Part shown: positions 55,550 through 63,852 of the stretch, one piece after another
Layout: every line of letters begins with the position of its first letter
Numbering within the stretch: the first letter of the stretch is position 1
Source of the DNA: Fundicoccus_A sp052115865
Lineage (GTDB): Bacteria > Bacillota > Bacilli > Lactobacillales > Aerococcaceae
Length of the DNA: 64,000 nt
Direction: 5' to 3'
Assembly: GCF_052115865.1 (NCBI RefSeq)
Contig: NZ_JBQKME010000002.1
Coordinates: 62,001 to 126,000, forward strand
Translations under genes and position numbers: made by a program
Notes under the pieces: model-generated
Database searches by the model: none
The model's input: only the letters and a program-made list of their open reading frames with translations
What the model was told of the DNA's origin: nothing

Positions 55550-55604
55550 CTTCTCTCTTCTTTATTTTTTTAGTCATTACTCTGAATGTTTTGATTACAC
55601 AGTT

Positions 55605-55646
55605 AGTATAGACCGAATATTTTGTTTGCGAATTGATTTATATCAA
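55605..55646 (-). promoter_or_regulatory. FNR/FLP-type class II promoter of copZ2-ATPase
   Basis: Box TTGATATAAATCAA (55646-55633, minus strand), 22 nt, TATACT (55610-55605). Confidence 0.82.
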
Positions 55647-55674
55647 TCTTTTACATTCATTTAAACATTCGAAG

Positions 55675-55704
55675 AAAAAAATCACTATCCGTTAAGATAG
55701 CAAC
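55675..55704 (-). terminator. Terminator behind the repeat protein gene
   Basis: A CTATC/GATAG stem is followed on the minus strand by a run of T's (A's at 55675-55681). It separates the repeat-protein gene from copZ2. Confidence 0.6.
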
Positions 55705-55714
55705 TCTTTTTCTT

Positions 55715-56026
55715 TTATGCACCATGTTCATCTTGTAGAATCTCAAGCTTTTGAAGGACAGTATCTATACTATTGGGATCTAAATTCGAATCATCAAATT
55801 CCGCTCCATGCCCTTGAATCAGCATATTTAATTTCGGCTGCAAGCCAGTAATATCATGCGCTGCTTCTGGTATCTCACAGTTATGCGCGACTAACAAAGC
55901 GTCTGTTTTTTCGTGAAAAGTATCTAAAGAGTCTAAAGCCATATTAGAATCATCAAATGTTAAACCATGGTCTTCCAGTGAAAAATTGAATTTTCCATTT
56001 ATGTCATTTGCTATATTTTTGTCCAT
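55715..56026 (-). CDS. Unknown acidic protein with two tandem HG-x-x-FDDSN repeats
   Basis: A 103-aa protein made of two related units: DHGLTFDDSNMALDSLDTFHEK and GHGAEFDDSNLDPNSIDTVLQK share H-G-x-x-F-D-D-S-N-x-x-x-x-S-x-D-T-x-x-x-K. Each unit is followed by a leucine-rich helix and a His. The Asp/His content hints at metal binding, which is only an inference from composition and the metal-gene context. No family recognised. It is expressed from its own FNR-type promoter. Confidence 0.7.
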   Translation of the reverse strand: MDKNIANDINGKFNFSLEDHGLTFDDSNMALDSLDTFHEKTDALLVAHNCEIPEAAHDITGLQPKLNMLIQGHGAEFDDSNLDPNSIDTVLQKLEILQDEHGA

Positions 56027-56066
56027 TTCTATAAATCCTCCGCATTTGTATTTTTGTTACATCTAC

Positions 56067-56108
56067 AGTCTACAAGAGGTAACCGCTGTAATAATTGATG
56101 CGTATCAA
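56067..56108 (-). promoter_or_regulatory. FNR/FLP-type class II promoter of the repeat protein gene
   Basis: Box TTGATACGCATCAA (56108-56095, minus strand), 22 nt, TAGACT (56072-56067). Confidence 0.78.
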
Positions 56109-56172
56109 TAAACTGTGTTATTATTAGAAATACTTTGAATGTATAGACACCGTTCTAAAACAAAATTTAAAT

Positions 56173-56778
56173 TTGAATATAACTAAAGATACAATGGTTG
56201 AAAGTTTAGATGTAAACGGATATACGTACTTTAGGATATTATCGTACAGCGGTGCTCGAAAATCAGAAATACTAGCTCTTAAATGGTCGGATATTGATTT
56301 TGATACATCTACACTCAACATTAGTAAAACACTCACTAGGGGTTTAAACAACAAGATTATTGTGCAACCTACGAAGACAGTGAACGGTCGAAGAGTAATT
56401 GATATGGATTATGCCTTGATGAAGCTTTTAAAACAGTGGAAGATATATCAGGCTCAATTCATGCTGAAACTTGGTTTTAATACGAATACACCCGATCAGT
56501 ATATTTTTGCGAATACGAGAAATAATTTCTATTCAATTAATGTTCCCAATGACCGTATGAGAAATGTGCAAAAGCGTAATGGTCTTAAATAAATTACAGT
56601 TCATGGGTTACGACACACACATAGTAGTATCCTCTTCTCTATGGGAGCTTCAATAAAAGATGTTCAGGATCGCCTAGGACACACAGATATCCAAACAACG
56701 ATGAATATCTATGCTCACGTTAAAAAAGAAGAAAAGAAAGACACAGCAGATAAGTTTGCGAAGTTTATGGATAATTAA
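56173..56778 (+). pseudogene. Tyrosine integrase remnant (N-terminus missing, internal stop)
   Basis: The frame encodes an integrase catalytic domain: YSGARKSEILALKWSDIDF (Arg), then an in-frame TAA at 56590-56592, then ITVHGLRHTHSSILFSMGA and LGHTDIQTTMNIYAHV to a stop at 56776-56778. It is related to, but distinct from, the satellite integrase. The arm-binding and SAM-like domains are absent. It marks an earlier element in the same ssrA neighbourhood. Confidence 0.85.
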
Positions 56779-56811
56779 ACTAGATTTATTGGAGAAAATG
56801 AGGTGAACAAG

Positions 56812-56958
56812 ATGGATAATGATAACGAGCAGAGAAAAGAACTTCTAAAAGGAAAGGGATTTGTCTACTCTGGTGTATTTATTTTGTTAGTGATTATAAC
56901 TATCATAATTATAATAGGCTTTTTATCTCTTTTGTATATAAGCTTTCGTAATTCTTAA
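56812..56958 (+). CDS. Small single-pass membrane peptide (48 aa)
   Basis: MDNDNEQRKELLKGKGFVYS then a hydrophobic helix rich in Ile/Leu/Val (residues about 20-42) and a short RNS tail. A GAGGTG site lies 8 nt upstream. It sits exactly between two copies of the integrase tail, so it is probably cargo of a former element. Could be a small regulator of transport, a holin-like or toxin peptide; nothing in the sequence decides. Confidence 0.6.
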   Translation: MDNDNEQRKELLKGKGFVYSGVFILLVIITIIIIIGFLSLLYISFRNS

Positions 56959-56960
56959 TC

Positions 56961-57038
56961 GTAAATATCCGTGCTCACGTTAAAAAAGAAGAAAAGAAAG
57001 ATACAGCAGATAAATTTGCTAAGTTTAAGGAAAATTAA
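56961..57038 (+). repeat. Duplicated integrase 3' end
   Basis: 78 nt match 56701-56778 with a constant 260-bp offset and about 9 differences, encoding A-H-V-K-K-E-E-K-K-D-T-A-D-K-F-A-K-F and a stop. Confidence 0.88.
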
Positions 57039-57049
57039 GGAGTTAGAAA

Positions 57050-57412
57050 ATGCAGCATACTATGGGACTTTTTGAATCGTCTTTTAAGTCAATAAAATCT
57101 GGTAAAAAAACTGTTGAGGTAAGATTGAATGATGAAAAAAGAAGAAAAATAAGTATAGGTGATTCAATAATATTTACAAAAGTACCAAAAAGCAATGAAA
57201 ATTTAACTGTAGAAGTTGTTGAATTAAGAGAATTCACAACATTCAAAGAAATGTATGAACGTATACCCGCAAAGGACTTTGATACGGTAGGAGATCCTAT
57301 CGATTTAATGGTACAGCAAACTTATGAAATATACAGTGCTAATCAAGAAAATGAATGGGGCACTTTAGCAATTACTGTTAAATTATTAGAAGCAAATACG
57401 AATAGCCTCTAA
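57050..57412 (+). CDS. ASCH domain protein
   Basis: A 120-aa ASCH (PUA-like beta-barrel) protein: MGLFESSFKSIKSGKKTVEV then RRKISIGDSIIFTKVP, LREFTTFKEMYERIP and WGTLAITVKL. ASCH proteins bind nucleic acid or act on modified nucleosides such as acetylcytidine. The gene starts 12 nt after the duplicated integrase tail, with AAGGAG upstream, so it is likely element cargo. Intact frame. Confidence 0.85.
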   Translation: MQHTMGLFESSFKSIKSGKKTVEVRLNDEKRRKISIGDSIIFTKVPKSNENLTVEVVELREFTTFKEMYERIPAKDFDTVGDPIDLMVQQTYEIYSANQENEWGTLAITVKLLEANTNSL

Positions 57413-57427
57413 ATAAAAAAGGTTAAA

Positions 57428-57586
57428 TTAAAACCATTACCATTTTTGGAGTAGTAATAAAAATGGTAATGGTTGGTAACGGTTGGTAATGGTTTATAGC
57501 AATTGTAAGCAAAGCTTTAGAATTAAAAAAGGCTTCCTATCAGCGTTTAGAAGCTGTTAGGAAACCTTAGTAAAGCTATAATGGAG
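57428..57586 (-). repeat. Inverted repeat copy B, with degenerate att-like end
   Basis: Reverse complement of 50145-50293. On the minus strand its end continues into GAGCCCCCTCAACTCCAT, matching 14 of 20 positions of the attR region. GGTAATGGTT-type decamers are repeated three times (57471-57495) and again near 57637-57656, perhaps arm sites of the lost integrase. Confidence 0.85.
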
Positions 57587-57600
57587 TTGAGGGGGCTCAT

Positions 57601-58027
57601 CTGTCCCCTTTCACATCAAAGTTTATAGTTCTATGGTAATGGTTTTAGTAATGGTTTAGACTAAATCTTCACGCATACGCCTATGTTTTATGAAGAAAAG
57701 GCCTTAACAACACTTTAGGATTTCTATTCGATCTACGTATAATTTATGCTACATAGTTATAAAGTTAACCAAGCACAGACACTAAGTTTTTATAATCCAT
57801 GAAACTATATTCAATTATAATCCTGAATTATTCATAGTTCTAGTTTTTGTTCTTTATTTCTGGAAATCTGTCTATTTTCCTTGTTTCTTCACACAATATA
57901 GAATACTCGCTGGTTTATTTTTGTTGCTGTGAACAGGTATTTAAAAACTGAATCGTTTTGACCTGTTTTTGAGCGCACGAATCCCTTGATATTGAGTTGA
58001 ATTTTAAATTTTAGTCGACCTATCTTT
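57601..58027. other. 427 nt without a gene, including the 3' end of the IS1380-family element
   Basis: AT-rich, no frame with a ribosome binding site. The left boundary of the transposon must lie here, but I could not fix its inverted repeat. Confidence 0.4.
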
Positions 58028-59341
58028 TTACCAACTGAGCTGCTGAATTTTATCTAACAAATAGTAAAATAACTGTTGAAACACATGGGAAAAACTTGTT
58101 TTTAGACGTAATTTCCGAGCGTTTCTCACTAATTTCCCTGCCACCTTCAATAATCGAAGGCGCAGTGTATTGATTTGGAAAGCTGCTTCTCTAGCTGGAA
58201 GACAGAGGGTTTTCATAAAATTGACGATGTTATATGCCAATAGACTGACCATCATACGCGCATAGTTCTCTAAGAAATCAGAGCTGTCTGTCTTATCCAA
58301 ATAAAATCCGTTCTTTGCTTCCTTGATGAAGTTTTCCATCGTCCCTCGTTTATGATAAAGCTCGAACAGAGTGTGAGCTGAATGCGTACCAGAGAGATTC
58401 GTAATTAAATATTCATGCCGAAACACGAGTGCGTCCGCCTCTCTGGTAGATTTGATACAAACCCGTCGCTCTTTCGACCAGCTCTTTGCTTGGTAAGAGG
58501 TGGAAAAGTAATGAATCTCTCGTTCTTCCCAAGCGTGATCATCATCTATAAAGACGTTCGACTCAGCTAACTTTTCTAGATTCTTATTGGCTTTTAAGCG
58601 AATGACATAGAAGCTGTCGTTGGCCTCACAGCTGTCATAGACGTCTGGGGTCGCAAAGCCGCTATCTCCCCGGACAAGAATTTCTGTACAAGGAAGTGTT
58701 TGGTGATAATGTGTCAGGATGGGTTCCAAAAATTCTTTGACTCCCTTAGAAGTATACACATTGACAGAACGAAGTTCTGCTTTCAAAAAATCACCTGTGA
58801 GGCCATCAAAAGCAACCAATGGATGATAACCAGTTGTTCCGTAGTGGGCATTATAATGAGCTGCCTCCTGCTTGCCGAAAGTATCTGAATGAGTGGAATC
58901 CAAATCAATCACTAGCTCGGTTGAATGTCGTTCTAAACGCACTTTGTCGATTAACGCTTGATTCAGTGCTTGAAATTGAGTAATCGTCTCTTCGCTCACT
59001 CGGTCCCAAAACCGTGAAAGTGAAGCTTGCGAGGCGACGATCTCTTTTTCTAGCACTAACTGGAAAATAGGGTCGTCTTTCAACAGATTGGCAGAAGCAT
59101 CCGTCGAATAGCCCGCAATAAGTTGAAAAAGTAATTGCTCCAGGATAGAAATATTATCATGAAGGTAGTAATGCCGTGTGTCATGGAAAGTGAGTTGCTC
59201 CTTTGCCAGTTCTGAAAAATTAATCGACTGCATAAATTCTTTAATCAGTATTAAGCCAGTATCCGTGGAGAGATTTCCACCTGTGTTTGTTACAGTGAGT
59301 TTAGAGTTGAATTTTGATCGTTTTTCATGTAATGTAGCCAT
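58028..59341 (-). CDS. IS1380-family transposase
   Basis: A 437-aa DDE transposase: VIDLDSTHSDTFG, VRGDSGFATPDVYD and KRGTMENFIKEAKNG hold the Asp-Asp-Glu residues and match IS1380-type enzymes. AAGGGG precedes the ATG and the frame is intact. GC content and codon use look richer than neighbours, suggesting recent arrival. Terminal repeats were not resolved; the right end probably lies within 59342-59430. Confidence 0.92.
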   Translation of the reverse strand: MATLHEKRSKFNSKLTVTNTGGNLSTDTGLILIKEFMQSINFSELAKEQLTFHDTRHYYLHDNISILEQLLFQLIAGYSTDASANLLKDDPIFQLVLEKEIVASQASLSRFWDRVSEETITQFQALNQALIDKVRLERHSTELVIDLDSTHSDTFGKQEAAHYNAHYGTTGYHPLVAFDGLTGDFLKAELRSVNVYTSKGVKEFLEPILTHYHQTLPCTEILVRGDSGFATPDVYDSCEANDSFYVIRLKANKNLEKLAESNVFIDDDHAWEEREIHYFSTSYQAKSWSKERRVCIKSTREADALVFRHEYLITNLSGTHSAHTLFELYHKRGTMENFIKEAKNGFYLDKTDSSDFLENYARMMVSLLAYNIVNFMKTLCLPAREAAFQINTLRLRLLKVAGKLVRNARKLRLKTSFSHVFQQLFYYLLDKIQQLSW

Positions 59342-59450
59342 TGAGAGAACCCCTTTCTTTGGTTGAGCTTTGTCACTTTAACATATCAGATTGGGGTTCT
59401 TTTTGAACACCTAAATGGTGTGGAAAAACAAACAAGATTAAGGCGTTACA

Positions 59451-59806
59451 ATGCGCTTTCAGAGACTTTGTAGAAAAACTATGAATTTTTCAGGTAACAT
59501 AAAGCATGTCCGTAATACCGCAGGTATTAAGAATCGCACAAACCCTTTACAATATTTGTACCAACACACCGTTTGGACTGAAAAGAAATTCAACAAAGCA
59601 GCCAAGGCATTGAGATTATCGGCGCAGCTTACAATGACTTAACGAGCGAAGTGAGTTTAGAAATTGTCTAGCAGATAAAGTCCGCAATCACGACCAAAGG
59701 GAGAGATGAAGGACGGTCTGCCCTAGCATGCGCAGTTGAATTACTTGCAAGTCCAAACCCACCACCCACTAAGCTGGATTTAATTCATTCTCTATATAGG
59801 GCTTAA
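59451..59806 (+). pseudogene. Degenerate remnant of a conserved mobile-element gene
   Basis: Frame 1 reads KHVRNTAGIKNRTNPLQYLY…FNKAAK, then the homology-like reading moves to another frame, GIEIIGAAYNDLTSEVSLEIV, an in-frame TAG, QIKSAITTKGRDEGRSALAC and PNPPPTKLDLIHSLYRA to a stop at 59806. At least one frameshift and one stop are present. The text is clearly former protein-coding; I suspect a plasmid/ICE LtrC-like or mobilisation gene but cannot confirm. Its end overlaps the end of the ABC pseudogene on the other strand. Confidence 0.5.
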
Positions 59807-61596
59807 ATTGTGTTTCATACATCTGTTAGTAAACTCCGTCATGCTCAAGCAATTCAAAATGAGTCCCCCTCTCAACAATCTGCCCATCAGATAAAACTAA
59901 AATTTCATCCGAATTAACAATCGTTGAAAGCCTATGAGCAATAACTAAACTCGTTCGATTCTTCAATAAAGGTTCCAAGGTCTCTTGAATTAGCCTTTCC
60001 GATATCGAATCCAAACTTGATGTTGCTTCATCCAAAATCAAGATTTTAGGATCCTTTAAAATAACACGCGCAATAGACAAACGTTGTTTCTCTCCACCAG
60101 ATAATTTAATTCCACGATTCCCAACAATCGTTTCGTAACCTTTTGGTAAGCTAACAATAAAATCATGGATATTCGCTTCTTTACAAGCTTGTACCATTTG
60201 TTCGTATGTTGCATCTGGGTTTGCATATAATAGATTTTCTTTAATTGTAGAATTAAAGAGATATGTATCTTGTGTCACCATACCTATATGACTTCTTAAA
60301 TAGTGTAAATCTAAATCACGAATATCATATTAATCAATTTTTATTGTTCCAGCTGTCACATCATATAGACGAGGAATAAGATTAAAAATAGTTGATTTAC
60401 CAGCACCCGACGGTCCTACAATTGCTAGCGTTTTCCCTGCTTCAACTTCAAAACTTAAGTCTTTTAAAATTGGAGACCCTTCTTGATAATGAAAATCAAC
60501 CTCTTCAAATGTCAGTTTTCCAGTAAGAGATTCTGGAATGATGGCTCCGACTTTACTTTTAATATCGATTTCTAAATCAAGATAATTAAATACACGATTG
60601 AAAAGAGCTAATGAACGAATAAATTCAACCTGAATATCCATCAACTGCATTAAGGGACGATACATCCGTGTCATTAGGGCAACTAAAACAGTAATATCCC
60701 CGACAGTAAGGCCTTCATACCCATAAAGTAGCATTAAAATACCACCTATTAAATAGATAAACATTGGGCCAGCCTCGATTAATGTATGAGCAACCATTCT
60801 AAACCATCGCCCGATTGTTCTTTCACGGATTATTAGTTTAGCTAATTGTTCATTAGTTGCACTAAAGCGTTGGTACTCAGCTTCTTCTTTGGTATATATT
60901 TTGACTAATTGTTGACCGCTCACACTTAGTGTTTCTGAAATAATTTCATTGGCTTGATCATTTAAATCTTGAGTTTCATTCGTTAGTTCCCAGCGTTTAT
61001 TTCCGATAATTCTGATAGGGATAATTAATAATGGAACAATCATAATGCCAACAATCGCAAGGATCCAGTTCATCCTAAAAATCGCAACCATTGAAGTAAC
61101 TAAGACTGCTACATTCGAAATAGTTGAAGTGAAAGTACCTGTAATGGCCATCTCTACTCCATTAATATCACTTGTCATACGGGTGATAATTTCGCCTTGC
61201 TTACCAATTGTAAAGAAATGATGGGACAGTTTTTGTAAATGTGAATACATTTGATCTCGCATGTCTTTTGTAATATTTTGAGATAACCAAGCACTTAAAT
61301 AGCTTTGAGATAAACCAACTAATCCTGAGCCAACTAGAACAAGAAAAGATAGTCCAATCAGAGAAACTAAGCGGTTAAAATCTCCCCCAATAAATCCTTC
61401 ATCAATAATTAGCCCAGTTAGCATTGAAGGAAAGACACCTAGAAAAGCAGTAAACAAAATTAATAGAGTTAAAATTATTAGCTGTAAATTATAGGGTTGC
61501 ATGTACCGATATATTCTAAGTAAAATGGCTTTATTTATTTTTGGTGGCTTTTTTATTAATTTCTTTATCTAATTCGCGATTACGTAATCTTCGCAA
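59769..61596 (-). pseudogene. ABC multidrug-exporter half-transporter, inactivated
   Basis: Starts at TTG 61596 behind AGAGGTG (LRRLRNRELDKEINKKA), with a frameshift near 61540, an in-frame TAA at 60332-60330 and another TAA at 59828-59826 before the natural end at 59769 (QMYETQFKPYIEN). The continuous part (60330-61502) has six membrane helices and a Walker A VGPSGAGKST; the downstream part has the LSGGEKQRLSIARV signature and ILDEATSSLD. It resembles LmrA/BmrCD-type exporters. It lies 20 nt behind marR; a usual second half-transporter is missing. Confidence 0.88.
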
Positions 61597-61616
61597 AAAA
61601 TCACCTCTTTAATGAT

Positions 61617-62057
61617 TTACTCTACTTCTTCAACATTTAATTCTTCCATCGCTTTCAGCACTCGAATATAAGCTTCCAAATCTGATTGTTCTACTCTCTC
61701 TACTAATTGTTCAACATACTCTCTCTGTTGCTTGAGTTTTCTAGCAACAACTTCTTTTCCTTTTTTGCTTAATGAAACAAATATTTTCCGTCGATCTTCT
61801 GTGGCAATTTTTCTAATAATTAAATCTTCTTCTTCTAGTTTATTAAGAATGGCAGTAATCCGAGGAGTAGATACATTCATAATCTGTCCTAATTCGCTTG
61901 GTTGAATTTGTTCTCCTCCATAATACAAGGACATGATCGCACGAAATCTTCCTCTTGACCCATGAGGCACTCGAAATGAATGGCGAAATAACTGCTGTTG
62001 ATTCATTTGATGCACTAATTCTTCAATTAAAGTTTCATTTGTTGGCAAATTTACCAC
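61617..62057 (-). CDS. MarR-family transcriptional regulator
   Basis: A 146-aa winged-helix regulator: LYYGGEQIQPSELGQIMNVSTPRITAILNKLEEEDLI is the recognition region and KIATEDRRKIFVSLSKKGKE the wing. It probably repressed the exporter operon it heads. The frame is intact although its target gene is broken, so it may control other genes. AGGAGTGG precedes the start. Confidence 0.92.
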   Translation of the reverse strand: MVNLPTNETLIEELVHQMNQQQLFRHSFRVPHGSRGRFRAIMSLYYGGEQIQPSELGQIMNVSTPRITAILNKLEEEDLIIRKIATEDRRKIFVSLSKKGKEVVARKLKQQREYVEQLVERVEQSDLEAYIRVLKAMEELNVEEVE

Positions 62058-62085
62058 TCCTATTCTTTTTCTTATCTATCATTAG

Positions 62086-62099
62086 TTAACTTATGTTAA
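62086..62099. promoter_or_regulatory. Putative MarR operator
   Basis: TTAAC-N4-GTTAA (TTAACTTATGTTAA) palindrome 29 nt upstream of marR, in an AT-rich promoter region shared with the divergent HTH-TPR gene. Confidence 0.45.
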
Positions 62100-62345
62100 T
62101 TATTTTATATTATTAATTAATATTTGTAAAGTATTTCCCATAAAATATATATTGCTACACAGCTTTTTAAAAACTAAAATATGTAACGACATATTTCATG
62201 ATTCATCTCTCAATCGAATTTTTATATGCTTTTTTATATAATTTTTTATATAAATACTTGATATTAATATAATTTATAAGTATAATTATGATGCTTAAGC
62301 GAATTAATTTACAATATAATATTTAATTGATGAGGAGGTGTTTGT

Positions 62346-63215
62346 ATGAATATAGATCGCTTTATTGCAGCTAGAAAAGATAAAGGTCTTGCACAAAGTC
62401 AATTAGCAGAAGGAATTTGCACCCAAGCCACTTTAAGCCGTTTTGAAAACAATGGGAAAGTTCCAAGTCTAAAAATTCTAATCAAATTATGTAATCGATT
62501 AGACTTACCATTAAGTGAATTGTTTCCCAAAGTTGGAATTATACATTCAGAAATCAATCAACAAATGGAAGAAGCAGAATTTTCTTTAATTTTAAGTGAA
62601 TACAATAATGCCAATGAGATTATTGATAAGATAAACCTTGATAGTATAAATGATGTTGAGTTAACGATGCGATACCATTATATAAAGTCATTTACTATGA
62701 TTCATAAGAAAAACTCTCCGATTGATAGCTTGTATGAATTAAATCAAATTTTACTTGAAAAATTTACTGAAGAAAATGAGATATACAGATTACTTGCTTA
62801 TACAGGAACTGGGATGGTTTATGTTCAACTTGAAGAATTAGATAAGGCGGAAATATATTTTGCTAGAGTGTTAGAGAAAATCTATGATCATCCAACACAA
62901 CGAATGGAAGAAGTATGGAGAGTATTACATATAGTTTTCCAATGCAGTAAGTTTTATGCACAAATTGATGAATTAGAGATTAGTAATGCCTTAGCAAATC
63001 ATGCCATTTCGATTTGTTCAGATAATCATGTGACCTATTATTTAGCTAGAGCTGCTATTCAATTAACAAAGAATGCGATTAAACAGAGTAAACCTAAGAA
63101 TGAAATTTTAGAATTAATCTATGATGCCAGAGCATATTCTAAAATCAATAGAAATAGAATTGCTTTAAAAGAATTGGAAGAAATGGAAAGTTTTATTAAT
63201 ACGGAATATCAGTGA
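62346..63215 (+). CDS. HTH-TPR regulator of the RNPP/Rgg-PlcR type
   Basis: A 289-aa protein: residues 1-60 form an XRE helix-turn-helix (LAEGICTQATLSRFENNGKVPS), the rest is a helical TPR-like repeat domain (YIKSFTMIHKK, AYTGTGMVYVQLEELDKAEIYF). Such proteins sense short secreted peptides, but orphan members exist; no small peptide gene with a signal was found next to it. GAGGAGG lies upstream. It precedes two FMN reductase genes, with 14 nt to the first, so it may control them as an operon. Confidence 0.85.
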   Translation: MNIDRFIAARKDKGLAQSQLAEGICTQATLSRFENNGKVPSLKILIKLCNRLDLPLSELFPKVGIIHSEINQQMEEAEFSLILSEYNNANEIIDKINLDSINDVELTMRYHYIKSFTMIHKKNSPIDSLYELNQILLEKFTEENEIYRLLAYTGTGMVYVQLEELDKAEIYFARVLEKIYDHPTQRMEEVWRVLHIVFQCSKFYAQIDELEISNALANHAISICSDNHVTYYLARAAIQLTKNAIKQSKPKNEILELIYDARAYSKINRNRIALKELEEMESFINTEYQ

Positions 63216-63229
63216 GAGGAATCAAAAAT

Positions 63230-63835
63230 ATGATTAAATTATTAGGAATTGTAGGAACAAATTCAGATAACTCAACAAATAGAAAATTACTACAATTTAT
63301 TCAGAGACATTTTTCTGAAAAAGCAGAGATTGAGTTAATTGAAATTAAAGACCTACCAATCTTTGTGAAAGACAAAAGTATCGAGTTACCTTCTATAATA
63401 AAAGAAATGTCTGATAAAGTAGAAAATGCTGATGGTGTGATTATTAGTACGCCAGAATATGATCATTCAGTTCCAGCAGCATTAATGAATGCATTAAGTT
63501 GGTTATCATTTAAAACTCATCCTTTTGTTGATAAGCCAGTTATGGTTGTAGGAGCCTCATACGGAACACTAGGTTCATCTCGTGCTCAAATGCATGCGCG
63601 TCAAATTTTGGATTCACCGGAATTAAAAGCAAGAATTATGCCGAGTTCTGAATATTTATTAAATCACTCATTACAAGCTTTTGATGAGTCAGGAAATTTA
63701 ATATCTAGTGAAAAAATTGATTTACTGGAAGCTTTATTCAGTGACTTTTTAACATTTGTTAATATTACAGGTCAGCTAACGGAAGCTCACGAAGCAAATG
63801 TAAGAGTTGCAGATAACTATACTTGGGAAGATTAA
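63230..63835 (+). CDS. NAD(P)H-dependent FMN reductase
   Basis: A 201-aa flavodoxin-fold reductase: LLGIVGTNSDNSTNRKLLQF (FMN phosphate loop), GVIISTPEYDHSVPAALMNAL (isoalloxazine-binding) and MVVGASYGTLGSSRAQMHAR. The start at 63230 follows GAGAGGA. Such enzymes supply reduced FMN or reduce quinones or nitro compounds. It sits in tandem with a paralogue starting 17 nt downstream, suggesting a two-component flavin system; the pattern also occurs before fumarate reductase-like flavoproteins. Confidence 0.9.
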   Translation: MIKLLGIVGTNSDNSTNRKLLQFIQRHFSEKAEIELIEIKDLPIFVKDKSIELPSIIKEMSDKVENADGVIISTPEYDHSVPAALMNALSWLSFKTHPFVDKPVMVVGASYGTLGSSRAQMHARQILDSPELKARIMPSSEYLLNHSLQAFDESGNLISSEKIDLLEALFSDFLTFVNITGQLTEAHEANVRVADNYTWED

Positions 63836-63852
63836 GAAGGAGCGTAAAAAAT

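Noticed and set aside
53408..61596. Frameshifts and stops in the ATPase, integrase and ABC genes as sequencing errors
   Set aside because: Several lesions are substitutions to TAA and a hinge-motif missense change, spread over three genes that are accessory; real decay is more likely, though raw reads would settle it.
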